A stretch of DNA of 64,000 nucleotides. Source: Datnioides undecimradiatus (lineage: Eukaryota; Chordata; Actinopteri; Lobotiformes; Datnioididae). Location: assembly GCA_008933995.1 (NCBI GenBank), contig WARS01000015.1, positions 15,260,957 to 15,324,956 on the forward strand, written 5' to 3'. Below, one piece after another: positions 52,891 through 63,966 of this stretch. Made by a program: the position numbers and the translations under genes. The notes below the pieces were generated by a model. It made no database searches, was not told where the DNA came from, and saw only the letters and a list, made by a program, of their open reading frames with translations. Position 1 is the stretch's first letter, and the number at the start of each line of letters is the position of its first letter.

Positions 52891-52903
52891 GTTGCCTGGC
52901 AAC
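52891..52903 (+). promoter_or_regulatory. RFX X-box, perfect palindrome
   Basis: GTTGCCTGGCAAC consists of two perfect RFX half-sites around one base. It lies about 300 bases upstream of the ATG of the intronless coiled-coil gene. RFX factors bind X-boxes in promoters of cilium genes, often within a few hundred bases of the start. Confidence 0.6.
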
Positions 52904-53066
52904 CTCAACTGATAATAACTGATCCAAAATATGTCTATTGAGCCTGGACAGTTATTTTCTAAACAAGCGCATGAGGTCCTTTATAAAGAAAACAGACTTG
53001 TGATGTAGGTCACTTTAAAGGAATACTACAAGCGGGGAGCAGAAAGGTAAAAATGGCCATACCATT

Positions 53067-53080
53067 TTGACCATGGTAAC
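53067..53080 (-). promoter_or_regulatory. second X-box-like site
   Basis: On the minus strand this reads GTTACCATGGTCAA. It is close to the GTTGCCATGGCAAC consensus, with one good half-site and a weaker second half. It lies about 120 bases before the ATG at 53,200. Together with the perfect site 180 bases upstream it forms a plausible RFX-controlled promoter. Confidence 0.45.
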
Positions 53081-53199
53081 CTCAAAATGAATGTAAACAT
53101 TTAAAAGTGTGGAACATTCAGGAAAATTGTTTGTTATGACGACCACGGGTTCATTACATAGTCAAGTCACTTGTAATTCAGAGGACCTACCAGCTAAAA

Positions 53200-54171
53200 A
53201 TGGAGAAATCTGACAGGCGCCTGGGCCCCTACAGGTTAGCCCGGTGTTTGGAGAACCGTGAGCTGGAAAAGAAGGCTCTTGAAAGGCAGGTGGGGGACAT
53301 GAAGACCCAGCTGCAGAGTTCTAAAAACCACAGCACCTGTCTGGAGGAGAGGGTGAGGCAGCTTACCAACAGACTGGAGACACAGGTGAGCCAAACAGAG
53401 GCTCTCCAAAGAGAAGAGGAGAACTGGAAAAATATCAACAGCAACCTGCAGGACAAAGTGCGGGAGGTGAGTGAATTGTTGGAGCAGCAGATTGCCCTTA
53501 ACTTCTGGGAGCATAATATGAGGCAGGAGCTCAGTAAGGAATTGGATGAGACTAAACAACAGCTTGCTCGTCAGAAAAGCCTCAAGGAGTTGTTCATTAA
53601 CAAAGAGAAGGAAACCCGCAATGAACTGGAGAGGTTGAAGAGGCACTGTAACACAGACACTATGAACACCTTCTTTATTGCCACCGAGGCTGCAGAGAGC
53701 ATCAAGAACAAAAAGAAGAAGGAGCTTCAACAAGACTTTGAGGAGCTCAGAGTGGCCTACACAATCAGGCAAATAAAATTCTCAACAGAGCTCCGGGCTG
53801 AAAACGATAAATACAGAGCCCTGAAGCAAGAACTTGAGCAGCTGGAAGGTTCATATCAGAACCAACTGAGGAACAAGATCGAGTACCATCAGAAACAGTT
53901 TGACAAAGAAATTGAGGCTCATGGAGAGAAGCTGGAGGTCATGCAGGAGCTGATGACTGCGAAGGATGCTCTGCTTCGACAGAAGGAGGAGGTCATCCAG
54001 ACCTTAAAGAAAAGGGCTTCTGAGAATGAGAAACATTTTTCCATGGAGGTAGAGAACCTGAAAAATCAGCTGCACAAAAAGACCACAGCCAACCAGGAGC
54101 TGGTCACCAGGCTTCAGGCAGAGAAGGAGGCCAGTCAGAGGCTCCGAGCTGAACTCCAAGAGAAACCTTGA
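53200..54171 (+). CDS. intronless coiled-coil protein, 323 aa, family not recognised
   Basis: This is a single uninterrupted frame with a good Kozak context (AAAATGG). An in-frame stop lies upstream at 53,137-53,139, with no other ATG between. From about residue 15 to the end the protein is almost all heptad-like coiled coil rich in Glu, Lys, Gln, Leu and Arg, for example ERQVGDMKTQL, RVRQLTNRLE, ELSKELDETKQQL, ELEQLEGSYQNQL and EVENLKNQL. A short less charged break near residues 152-166 (NTDTMNTFFIATEAA) separates two rod halves. There are no Cys-rich, membrane or catalytic motifs. Codon use and frame length make chance very unlikely. Such proteins are usually structural, for example in cytoskeleton, centrosome, cilium or sperm flagellum. 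X-boxes upstream favour the cilium. It could be a retrogene, but no poly(A) remnant or parent gene is visible. Confidence 0.85.
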   Translation: MEKSDRRLGPYRLARCLENRELEKKALERQVGDMKTQLQSSKNHSTCLEERVRQLTNRLETQVSQTEALQREEENWKNINSNLQDKVREVSELLEQQIALNFWEHNMRQELSKELDETKQQLARQKSLKELFINKEKETRNELERLKRHCNTDTMNTFFIATEAAESIKNKKKKELQQDFEELRVAYTIRQIKFSTELRAENDKYRALKQELEQLEGSYQNQLRNKIEYHQKQFDKEIEAHGEKLEVMQELMTAKDALLRQKEEVIQTLKKRASENEKHFSMEVENLKNQLHKKTTANQELVTRLQAEKEASQRLRAELQEKP

Positions 54172-54911
54172 GAAGAAAAAAACAATGCATGTAGAAAAAA
54201 TTCAGCACACAAGTTTGGGGAGAGGAAGAAGAGGAGGAGGAAGAAAAGCTGGAGGATGACTCCAAATCCACCTGAGAATCTTTACGACTCACTCCAATCA
54301 AAAATATATAAAAAGTGAACAAACATTTCCCTGTTTTGTTGTATTTTACATGTGTAGCTGAGTTGGAGACATTTCACTTATGTTAGATCTGTATAGGGCT
54401 AAGGACCCAAAAAAAGAATATTTTAGAAAGTTACCAGAAAGAAAACTTTTTTTCCTTTCAGGTGTAGCACGATGCAGTCGAATGCACTTCTCATTCGTTC
54501 TAATAACATACAAAAGAGCAAATAGTTCTTTCTGGGTGGACAGGAAGAGGTTTCTCTTTGCAAAACAGTTATAATCCAGAAGCACAGAAAATGATGCAAT
54601 GTACTCTTAACTCAATGTAAGATGCTTCATTGGTAATGAAAGCTCTTCTACAGCTGTGCTAAATGGTATGTTCCACCTAAAACCAACGGCTTTCCTACTG
54701 CTTGCACTAAGGCCTTGTTTCTTTATATTTGGATTACCAAATGCATCAAATGTAGATGTTACTGTGCGCCGCCTCCTTCTCATTAGCACTCACAAGTTTT
54801 ACAGATTTGGTTTGCAAATTATGCCCCCAGTAAAATGCCTTGTCAATCAAAAACAGGAAAAAAAGGAACAGTCAACCTGCAGTGACATAATGGATGAACA
54901 CAAACAATAAA
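54172..54911 (+). other. probable 3' UTR of the coiled-coil gene
   Basis: The sequence after the stop holds a purine-rich GAGGAAGAAGAGGAGG patch near 54,217-54,245. No convincing poly(A) signal appears until AATAAA at 54,906-54,911. The UTR could therefore be about 740 bases, or end earlier at a variant signal. Confidence 0.35.
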
Positions 54912-55599
54912 TCTGCTAATTACTAAGTCATTAATTATCTGGCAGCTTTACAAGGTGAACCTTTGGATCAGAGAAGTGAACAGCCTCTGGAAACAACTGC
55001 ACACTTGACCTTTCAAAAATCAATGAAAGTAGCCAGGTTGGCATTTTGCAAGGTGCCAAAAAAATAAAAAATAAAATTGAATTGAAGTGAAAAAAATGAA
55101 CTGTTTACACCTCTGGGAGCTCTGAGACAAACAATTTGGCAGCTGTGAGATCATCAAGGCTTGTTGATAATCCAAACAGGATAAAAGCTTCAGATAATAT
55201 ATGCACATACAGCATAGCCAGTGCTAAAGATACAGTTTTAACAGTGGATCGGCTGGCTGAGTAAACACTTGTGTTAAATGTCAGGAAAAAAAAAATAGTT
55301 ATGCAGCGTAACGTCATAGAAACATAATAACCGCATTAACATTTAAGCCTGAGCATGAAAACAGTGACGTCTGAAGTGGGACCTTTTGCACTGACTGGAG
55401 CCTAACATTTGTTTTGTATATTCAGTGTTCAATTGTGATGTATCTCAGGTTTTGTGTTCAAAAGCTGCTTCTTTAAAACAGATTAACATATGAACTCAGC
55501 CAGCAACCGTGCCAGTGAGTGCATATTCACACAGCCTTGTCCTGTTGTACAATTTAACAAATGACTTAACAAATGTAATCTCTCTTAACTGAATACAAA

Positions 55600-55930
55600 G
55601 CCTTTGCTTGCCACAGGCCCGGATTTCTCATGAATAATACATGAACCAACCCCTCTGCCCCCGTAATATTAAGAGAGAAAACGCCCTCCCTTTAAGGCCA
55701 GCGTTATGATTGGTGTCTCCTTACAGAACAATGGCAAACAAAGGCAAACTGCTTATTATTTGATCTGAAATCCCATTTGTTTAATAGCTGGTGTATCCAC
55801 AGTGCAGCCTGGAGCATCTTCAATGCATAAATTTCAAATGCATCACTGTTTTCTGAGGCTTTGTGTTCGGACATGATAAGAGGAGTCATTTATCGCCCGT
55901 TCTCTTCAGGAGGATTTTTACTGCTTTTGA
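55600..55930. promoter_or_regulatory. candidate regulatory element (SOX and octamer-like motifs)
   Basis: SOX-type AACAATGG (55,728-55,735) and AACAAAGG (55,738-55,745) lie next to each other. An inverted pair of ATGCAT-based octamer-like motifs (ATGCATAAAT and CAAATGCAT) is at 55,823-55,843. The block is not simple sequence and has no repeat signature. The call rests on motif content alone. Confidence 0.25.
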
Positions 55931-57259
55931 TGCAGGACAATTTGGACAGAAAGAAAGAAATACATTCTGACTACAAATCAGTAGCAACTACAGTCCAATG
56001 CATTATTTTCATATATGCATATGAAATGATATGCCTGCATGTCCTACACTGTCCTTCAATATGAATTTTATTTTCCACCAATACAGAAGAACTCATAATA
56101 CAGTCTAATACTATAGTCTGTCTCTTTGAAAATCTTGATATAACATGAAAAGGACCTAGTTAAAACAGATTATGACAAAACATATTATAACAAGAAACTG
56201 GAAATATTTATTGTCATGGCAGCAGCAAATCTCCCTGTGTCTACCACTTTGGTCTCATCGTCCCCCTTGTTATTTTCCCTTGCACCAGGCTTTCACTATA
56301 GAAGCAGAAAATACACCAAACAAACAGACAGATGTAAAGCCACAAAACTATTTACTGGTAATTTTATTATTTGTATAGATGAAGAAACCAGGAGGTGACA
56401 CTTAGCGTTTACTCCCTTGAAGGCAGTTGACTAATATGAGCGCCTATGGATCACTGCCTAAACTCATTACCCTCACTGTTTCAACAAGACTGCTGTGACT
56501 GCTCATTATTAGTGTTTGACACTGGCATCAATTTCTATGATTAGCAAAGAATACAAGTTGGATTTTGTGGCAAACTGTGATGTGTTGCACCCTATCATCC
56601 AAAAGTGGCTACTTCAGGCACCTATAAACTAAAATAACAAAGGCCACAGAGTGAACTCGAGGCTTTGCAGCGATAATCTCCTAAACCAGTGGGTGACATC
56701 ACAGTGGTTATGTCCACTTCTGCATATAGTTTATGGAGCAAAATGAGGAACTGACTTAATATGGACAAACAGATACAGTAGATCCAGTAGGGTCCAGCTT
56801 TCTACAGACACAGCGCCCCCTGGCCTGGGAGATTGATGTAATGCTGAATCAGCAGAACTGAATTTGTGCAAAACATGATAAATCTATGGCATCTCAGTTA
56901 GCTAAGAGTCTGTTGGAGGCCCATGACTCATCTGACCATATACCTTTTTCTGTGGAGACCAGCACCTGTGGGTTCTGCCCTGCTGGACTCTCAAATTTGC
57001 ATGCAGCTTTGTTTGCACACTGCAGCCTTACTATAATATTCCTCTCTATATTAATTTGTTCAGTTTTTTACTTTAATTTGTCACCCATCTGTAGGTCTAA
57101 CCATAAAATCCTATTAGATATTTCTAGAATTTGTAGCCAAACTGAAAACTCAAGTTACATAAGGGTTTTTTTCTGAGCGAGCATTTATTAATGAAACTCC
57201 CTGTATTCACTCATATTCATATGACCAACATGCGTATAGCCTCTAAACTCAAGCTTTAA

Positions 57260-57560
57260 TAAGATAACCCTCCTTATTGGGGTTAATCAGCTTAAACTGT
57301 TCACTGCAGTCCTGTGTGGCGTTCTCTCCCCTGACAGGTCGGAAAGTCACTAAGCCAATTTCATTTCCTCTTGGATTACTGGATTTGGAGAGGGGGGAAG
57401 GGAGGCAAGGCGATGCAAAACTGAATATTGGCCCAAGCGGTATTTTGGACCCTCTGTCACACAGGAGGTCAACAGGCGGGGATGTGAATTACAATTGGTC
57501 GAGTGTGCACGGTGTGTCATTTAGCCTTTATGGTAAATCCTGAGGCCCACAGAGGGCATC
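57260..57560. promoter_or_regulatory. candidate regulatory element
   Basis: This motif-rich unique block contains GGGGTTAATCAGC (bicoid/Otx-like core), AGGTCGGAAAGTCA (nuclear-receptor-like half-site), GAATTACAATTGG (homeodomain-like) and a GGGGGGAAGGGAGG tract. It is more GC-balanced than its neighbours. No coding potential is seen. Confidence 0.2.
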
Positions 57561-58735
57561 TCCTCTCTGATCACTGGTCTGTCACGCTGGAGAAGAATCT
57601 TCAGTGTCTGTGAAAATAATGATATACACCAAAAGTGGTGTATTGTTGTTTTTCTTTCTATACCCAAGTCAACTAGGAATTCTGAGACGGCTTTGCAAGG
57701 TGCAAAGTTAGGAGATCTAGTGAGAAGGGCCAAAGCTTCAGAAACTCTTGGATTATTGGAGGCGACAAAAACCAACACAATCCTACATGTGGCCTTCAAC
57801 AGGCTTAGTTCGGGAATAAGATTAATCTAAAACCACATGTGACTTTCATTTATGGCCACATGCATATGTATGAATAACCCAATGGCTGCTGTGTACTTGT
57901 AATATAGGGAGTTTGAATTACTGAAGGTCTCAACCTGGGCTAGAGTCATAAGGAGGTCATTAATACTGCAACCACTGTTTGAACATTAAGACTTCATGAA
58001 AGAGAGAGTAGTAAATGAGAACAACTTGGGTACCTCTTCATTGGTGTCACAGTTTGCCATCTGCAGATGTTTGGTTGAAGATAAAACTCTAAAGAGGTTA
58101 TGAGTCAGAGGGCAACTTGGCCTTTGTTTTCAGACCAGGAAGTCAAATGGAAGGAAATGGTGTCGGGACTTCAAGGCCAAAACATCCACCTCAAGTGTTT
58201 CATCAAAGCAATCAAGTGTTCAAGTCAGAAGACAAATACTCCCAGAGGAAGATCACTCTAACTCATCTTTACTGAGCAACAGATTTGAGGCAAAAGTTCA
58301 AAGGGAATTGAGGTTTTCCTGTTTTTTCTTCTTTCAACACACAAAACATGCCCAGTACACAAAGTCATGTGGTATATTCAGTTGCAGTTTATAGGCAAAG
58401 TTGTTTGGTGATGGACAGTTAGAGTCCCTGGTTTATTGCTAGAAACCTTCAATGAGACGCAAAAATAAATTTCAAGATGTTTTTCATGGTGAATTAGAGG
58501 TTCTTGAAACACTTCAAAATAGTGTCATGTTTACTATTTATGAAGTACACTGAGACATTTTGGTACACATTCAGATATCCCCATGTTAAATAATCGCTAA
58601 GTGCAATTAGCAAGCTGAAATAAATCATCAGTGATGTTGAAAACCTCTGCTGAATGAGACATAATCACGTTTAGCTGGAGAAACTGACATTTCAAGGAAG
58701 AGCTGACTGTCACTGAATACCAGGTATTAAATGAG

Positions 58736-58770
58736 CACACACACACACACACACACACACTTACACACAC
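58736..58770 (+). repeat. (CA)n microsatellite
   Basis: About 12 CA units, a TTA break, then four more. Confidence 0.95.
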
Positions 58771-59087
58771 TTTTAAAAAAAAATGAGTACAAGCCGGGCC
58801 CGAGGCCAATGTTCAGGCCATGACTAATAATCACAAGACCAGCAGGCCCTGAGACGTGCTTGCAAGTAGCTAACCGTTGAACATAAACACATCCAAACAC
58901 AACCACCAGATATTCCCACTGCTGCCCAGACAGCTAATTTCATCCCCGTGGCTCAGAGTTCATCAATGTGTGTGTGTGTATCCGTGTGAGGAGACGAGGG
59001 GCCTGCCATTACAAAGTTACATAACATCTGAAGGCATGTGTCTGTGTGACACTGTCCAGTCTGATGCCAACAGAAGGTTACCAGAGA

Positions 59088-59088
<1 letters not shown>

Positions 59089-59121
<33 letters not shown>
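59089..59121 (+). repeat. (CA)n microsatellite
   Basis: About 16 uninterrupted CA units, followed 10 bases later by a short AGC run (about 59,131-59,142). Confidence 0.95.
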
Positions 59122-59123
<2 letters not shown>

Positions 59124-59439
59124 CTCAGAAGCAGCAGCAGCAGGTGGTTGTGCAACCAGTCTGTGGTTGGTCTCGACTTAAGTGATGGCAGATTGTCAGA
59201 TAACAGAAACAAGGCACAAAGTCAAAGCTCCCATGAAGCCTGAGCTCTGACTTATTGCTCAAGAGGGAAAATGTGTTTGAAGATAACATTTTGATGTGAG
59301 TACAAATACGTCATATTAAGAGACAACAGCCACATGCAGAAGAACGAAACCGCTCTACAAAGGAAAATGACACCAGTGTTCATTTCAGGAAATGCCCAAA
59401 AACCACATGTTGACTCCCATGCAACAACAGAGATGATGA

Positions 59440-59830
59440 CATTTAGCATTTTTATTCCATCTGTGGTGAAGGACAAAGTAGGGGGACATCGTTTTGGAGC
59501 TACAAAGTCCAGTCAACACTGGACTTTAACACAGGAGACCGCTGTACGTTTCCTGTTTCCAACCCACACTGATTTCTCTAAACCATGGCCACAATTATTC
59601 ACCAACCTTAGCCAAATGATCATTATTGTAACCATTGGTGAAAAAAAGTCCAGTAAAATTAAGTAAGCAGTCATTTCAACCCAAACCGCACAGTTTCCCT
59701 TTCTCTGACCGAGTTGTTTTTGTGCCTAAACCTAACCAAAGCTTAACCATCATGTTGTCACATCATAAAACGGATTTAGATGCCAATGGTAATTTGTAAC
59801 AGTTTTGAGAGGCACAGACAAATGATGCCG
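59440..59830. mobile_element. teleost dispersed repeat, non-autonomous
   Basis: ACCGAGTTGTTTTTGTGCC, TAAACCTAACCAAAGCTTAA and GTTGTCACATCATAAAACGG in this order match a phrase I know as widespread in fish genomes. The 5' part contains AAAGTCCAGT, a four-base loop and ACTGGACTTT, a perfect 10-bp hairpin at 59,504-59,527. The element has no open frame of interest. Class and exact ends are uncertain. Confidence 0.5.
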
Positions 59831-62329
59831 TCCTTCTGGTGTCTGAGCAGAAAATGTTTCCACATGTCGTTCATTGTCGTGTAAATTAGAGGACTTCTTG
59901 TTTTAAGAGCATGACTGCCAATGAGAGAGGATACTTTAATTATGTAGGCAAGGAAATTTTCATTTGCAGAGCATTTTATAGCATATGTCATAGTTTAAGG
60001 AACTGTGTCCAGACATTTGCAACTTCAATTGCAATGACAGCTGCAAGTTAAACATACCTGACTAAAATTTGTAACAGGTTCCACAGAGAGCTCAGCTAAT
60101 TGGACTTGAACTACTTCTGAAGGCTGCAAAGTAGAGCCCTGTCATTGCCCTGTCAACTTTCAGTGCAGATTTAAAATAAGCACAAACTTTAATGAAAAGT
60201 GCTGAGTATACAGAATACCTGATATACCTTTGTGCTAGATTATTTTAAAGTTCTTTCTGGATTCGACTGTAGCTAAAGTTTTATTGGATCCAATTCTGCA
60301 AATAATGAACAGATCAAGAATTTTGAAGATCTAGCAGGTTGATACACTCATAGACCATCTCAGAGATTTATTTAGAGCATTGACCTGCATAATTATCTGC
60401 AACATTACTCTCCACCTCATTGTCATTAATCTTCATCTGGGTGAAGGCATACAGGTGATCAGAGCTGCTACAGCTGCTTGTGCAAGAGAGGGGAATGGTG
60501 TTTTAGGTGATTGACACGATGGAGTCCAAAAGTCACAAAGGGGACTAATGAAGAAAGCAAGAGAGGAGAAAAGGAAGTCGTCTTCCTGAGCTTTTAAAAC
60601 TTTTGCAATACTGTAGTGTAAATATTTACCTTAATTACTTTTGGACAGGTTCTGTTTGAATTAGGTTGGCTTTCTGTCAGCTGTTCAGCTAGCATGTCCA
60701 CATCTAATCAGGAAACACCACTATATGAATCGCTGTGCTTTTAAATGATTAATTGATGAAAGTGCATGATAACGTGTGCACACACTACATGTACACTGTG
60801 GATCAACTCTGGGGATTCTAAGCAAAACCAGATGACATCACACTGTATTCTGAACATCTGCCATTAATATAATTAATTCAACAGAGCCATGTGGAGCCTT
60901 GTCACTAACACAGCCTGGGTCAGGAGTTTAATTCTCATGAGGCCACCCCATGTTCAAATGTCAGCACTCATGGTACTGTATGGTGCTTTGGAATAATCTG
61001 TTCTCCAAATGGCACTTGTCACATGTGGGATCTAACAGGATTACATGTTCAATGTGACCAAAATGTCAGTGACGTGTCAAAAGTTTCAGGTCTCACAAGT
61101 ATTTTTATCGACAGCTGCCTTCTTACATGCTGTTTGTCAGTTTTGCACATCAACAAAACGGTAGTAGGCTCAAACACAGTGCTGCTTTTTAAAAAAGGTA
61201 TCTATTTTGTACAATGTTCAGGCATCTATTGGTCTTATTAATCAATCACTGATGTGACAATGGAGATTGGACTTTTGAAATAAATTACATTTAAAGCAGG
61301 TGTAACTTAAATGTACATGATCACATTAGCTAAAATGTGTATTTTGAAAGGGGTTCCACGTAGTGGCAAACAACCAACACCGCAGTTCCTCTCAACTCTT
61401 TTAGCATCTTTCAGCTCATTGTTTTGGTTTAAGGCCCGAAACTGTGGAGTGACACGTTTCCCCAGGACTTAATGGGAACCAAAGCAGAACTAAAAGAAGA
61501 ATGAGCATTGGATAATAATGGACTTTCATTAACCAGGTCCACAGAAAAAATACTCCAAACTCACTGTGCACCAATTGTGGGTGAACACACAAAAGAGAAC
61601 TTAATAACATCAGTGAATCCAGCTTTAAACTACATAAACTTACAAAGATGTCCCAGCTGCTAAATGATATTGATGCAGTGCGGAATAGTGGGAAAGTTAT
61701 CTAAAGTTATCTAAATCTAGTGTCTAAAATGACAGAAATACATTGAGGTAGATACTAAAACTTGCAAAGTCAAGTTGTGATTCTTCAAGGCTAATTTAGT
61801 TAAATCATCATTAAATCTACCTTGATAAAAAGAAATGAAGAGACTTTACAGCCTGATCAGCAAGGTGTTTATATGAGCTCATTACATTTGAATCAGCCAT
61901 AAACTAATTAAACATTACTAATAACTAACTAATTACACATTACACATTACTGCTTTATTAGGCTCAAGGAATGCTCTTAGCTGATTCCTGCTACAGAAAC
62001 AAATGGACAAGGAGGTGGAAAAATGCAGCACTCTGGTTTTGGCCCTTCTCCACGTGGGTTGCTGATGTTGGAGGAAGATCAGGCCTCTGAAGGGACACAC
62101 TTGGCTGGGCATCTGACTTCTTTGAGAAGCACGTTTACATAACCAGTGCCCTTATATCAGGCTTATGCAACCACCCCAGGTTTTAGAGTTAAATGCATCG
62201 TTCATGTGCCATGTATTTATCATACCTTTCTCAGAACGTACTAGACTTACATAATGGATGTTCTGGGTCTATGGCATTTGTAAAGGGTGAAAAGGGCAAA
62301 TGTTAAAATGATCTATCACTGAGATCAGG

Positions 62330-62480
62330 TACATGTACTTGGAGCTCTCAACCAGACTAACAACCCTGCAACTGAAAGATCCCACATTCAGTTTTCTTTC
62401 AAGAGACATTGCTGTGTCAGTCAACAACCATTTGATATTCTTGAGCAAAACACTGGAAACTACCTGGCCAGTGTAAACTG
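62330..62480 (+). mobile_element. weak SINE-body remnant
   Basis: CAACCCTGCAACTGAAAGAT resembles a decayed B-box region. TTCTTGAGCAAAACACTGGA resembles the CTTGAGCAAGGCACTGAA phrase of fish SINEs. Decay is heavy. Confidence 0.35.
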
Positions 62481-62520
62481 ACTATAGCGTAAAAAATAAG
62501 TCGATCAGTTAACAGTCAAC

Positions 62521-62647
62521 AGCTTCATACTAATCGTACAAACACAAGAGTGGCATAGATCTTTGCACCCATCTCTCAAAAATAAAGCAAACAAGCATAT
62601 TTCCCCTAAATGGCAAACATGCTTTATGTCACTGCAACCTAAATTTC
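62521..62647 (+). repeat. direct repeat, copy 1
   Basis: This block of about 127 bases begins AGCTTCATACTAATCGTACA and ends CACTGCAACCTAAATTT. It recurs at 63,841-63,966 in the same orientation with about ten differences, including a one-base deletion. It contains no open frame and is not simple sequence. Confidence 0.93.
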
Positions 62648-62899
62648 TTTGGATCCTGGACCTTAAGTAAAACAAAGCAAACTAATTGCAAACGTTACCC
62701 TTGGGGTCGGAGAATTTTACATTGTTTGCAATGTACAATTGCAAATGTTTTTAAGAAGAAGTGCACCTGACAAATCTCAGATGAAGACAAATTACTGTAT
62801 TTAGTCTTGATGGCAGATAACTGTAAAGACAGCTCCAAAATGAGTTAATAGGAGATACTCAAGTCACTACCAAAACCCCACCTTCATTAAAATTCACAG

Positions 62900-63160
62900 A
62901 ATTTGCTTCCACAGTTGGCATCCGGCTGGCGTTGTCATGGGAAACCCATCCCTATTAACGGTCAAAGGCTCCTGATCCTTTCTAAGCCTTTTGGTGCAGC
63001 TCTATTCATCTGTTTATTCATCTTCAATTAAAATCAAAGAGCTACATGACTGTTGACAAATGACTGCAGTGGATTATCTGCCATAAAATTGCAGCAGCAC
63101 CAAGTTAATGGCAGTGGTATCAAAGACTTATTTGAATAAGGCTGCATTTTAGATTCGGTT
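62900..63160. promoter_or_regulatory. candidate regulatory element
   Basis: This unique, evenly composed sequence carries GTTGTCATGGGAAAC, TATTCATCTGTTTATTCATC, TCAATTAAAATCAAAGAG (homeodomain plus TCF-like ATCAAAG) and a second GTATCAAAG. It lies between repeat-rich patches. Conservation is untested. Confidence 0.2.
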
Positions 63161-63704
63161 TATGTGTTTGTGAGTGCAACAAGCAAAAAACCTCAGGGAA
63201 TAATAATAAAAAAACATGTTCATCCAAGTTACATTTCTCAGTTCATTGATGGAGGTTCATGATCAGAGTCAGACACTGCTGCACGTTGGATTTATCCATG
63301 ATACAATGATGAGTATAATGTCCATAAGGGTGAGGGAAAAAATCAATTAGGATTTAGGCACAATTCTGGCTTTATTATTAGATTAATCCCACAAAGCCTC
63401 CTGATGCATGAGGGTTAAGCTGTCTGTGGTGATATTATGGCGGCTGTCTTCTCTGGCTGCCTGTCCCACAGAGACTGCTATTCTTCAGTATGCATAACGT
63501 TAGCATAATCCAGGGCCAGCGCCTGCCACACACCCTTTCCACCTGTGCCTTCCCCCTTTTGAAGCATGCGCAAAATCCGGAGGAAATTTCAGTCAGGGAG
63601 GAAGAGAAAACCTCAGTGAACTTCACTTCTTTAGGGAAAAGGGAAATGAACCCTGAGTGGATTATCTGCAAGACTTAAACCATCTAAAGGCAGGCATTAT
63701 CTAA

Positions 63705-63775
63705 TGTGGTGCTTTTCAAGAGTTTTAGCCCAGGAACCCTAAAAAGGTCTGATTTGTGACCCCCCCTATGAGTTT
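63705..63775 (+). mobile_element. hAT-like terminus remnant
   Basis: GTGGTGCTTTTCAAGAGTTT, then AGCCCAGGAACCCTAAAAAG and GTGACCCCCCC, follow the phrase order of hAT element ends in vertebrates (GTGGTTCTCAA...AGGGACCCC). There is no transposase. Confidence 0.4.
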
Positions 63776-63840
63776 TATTTGAGTGCAACTGGATTTTTTT
63801 TCACCACTGCACACAAATGACTGGATTCACTTAAAAAAAT

Positions 63841-63966
63841 AGCTCCATACTTATCGTACAAACACAAGAGTGGCATAGATCTTTGCGTCCATCACTCAAA
63901 AAGAAAGCAAACAAGTGTATTTCCCCAAATGGCAAACGTGCTTTATGTCACTGCAACCTAAATTTG
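63841..63966 (+). repeat. direct repeat, copy 2
   Basis: This is the second copy of the 62,521-62,647 block, offset by exactly 1,320 bases. It begins AGCTCCATACTTATCGTACA and ends CACTGCAACCTAAATTT. Similarity stops sharply at both edges, which suggests a defined element or a short segmental duplication. Confidence 0.93.

Noticed and set aside
53229-53772. Minus-strand open frames up to 178 codons, leucine-rich
   Set aside because: They are antisense shadows of the coiled-coil gene; Glu/Lys/Gln codons read backwards give Leu, Phe and Ser.
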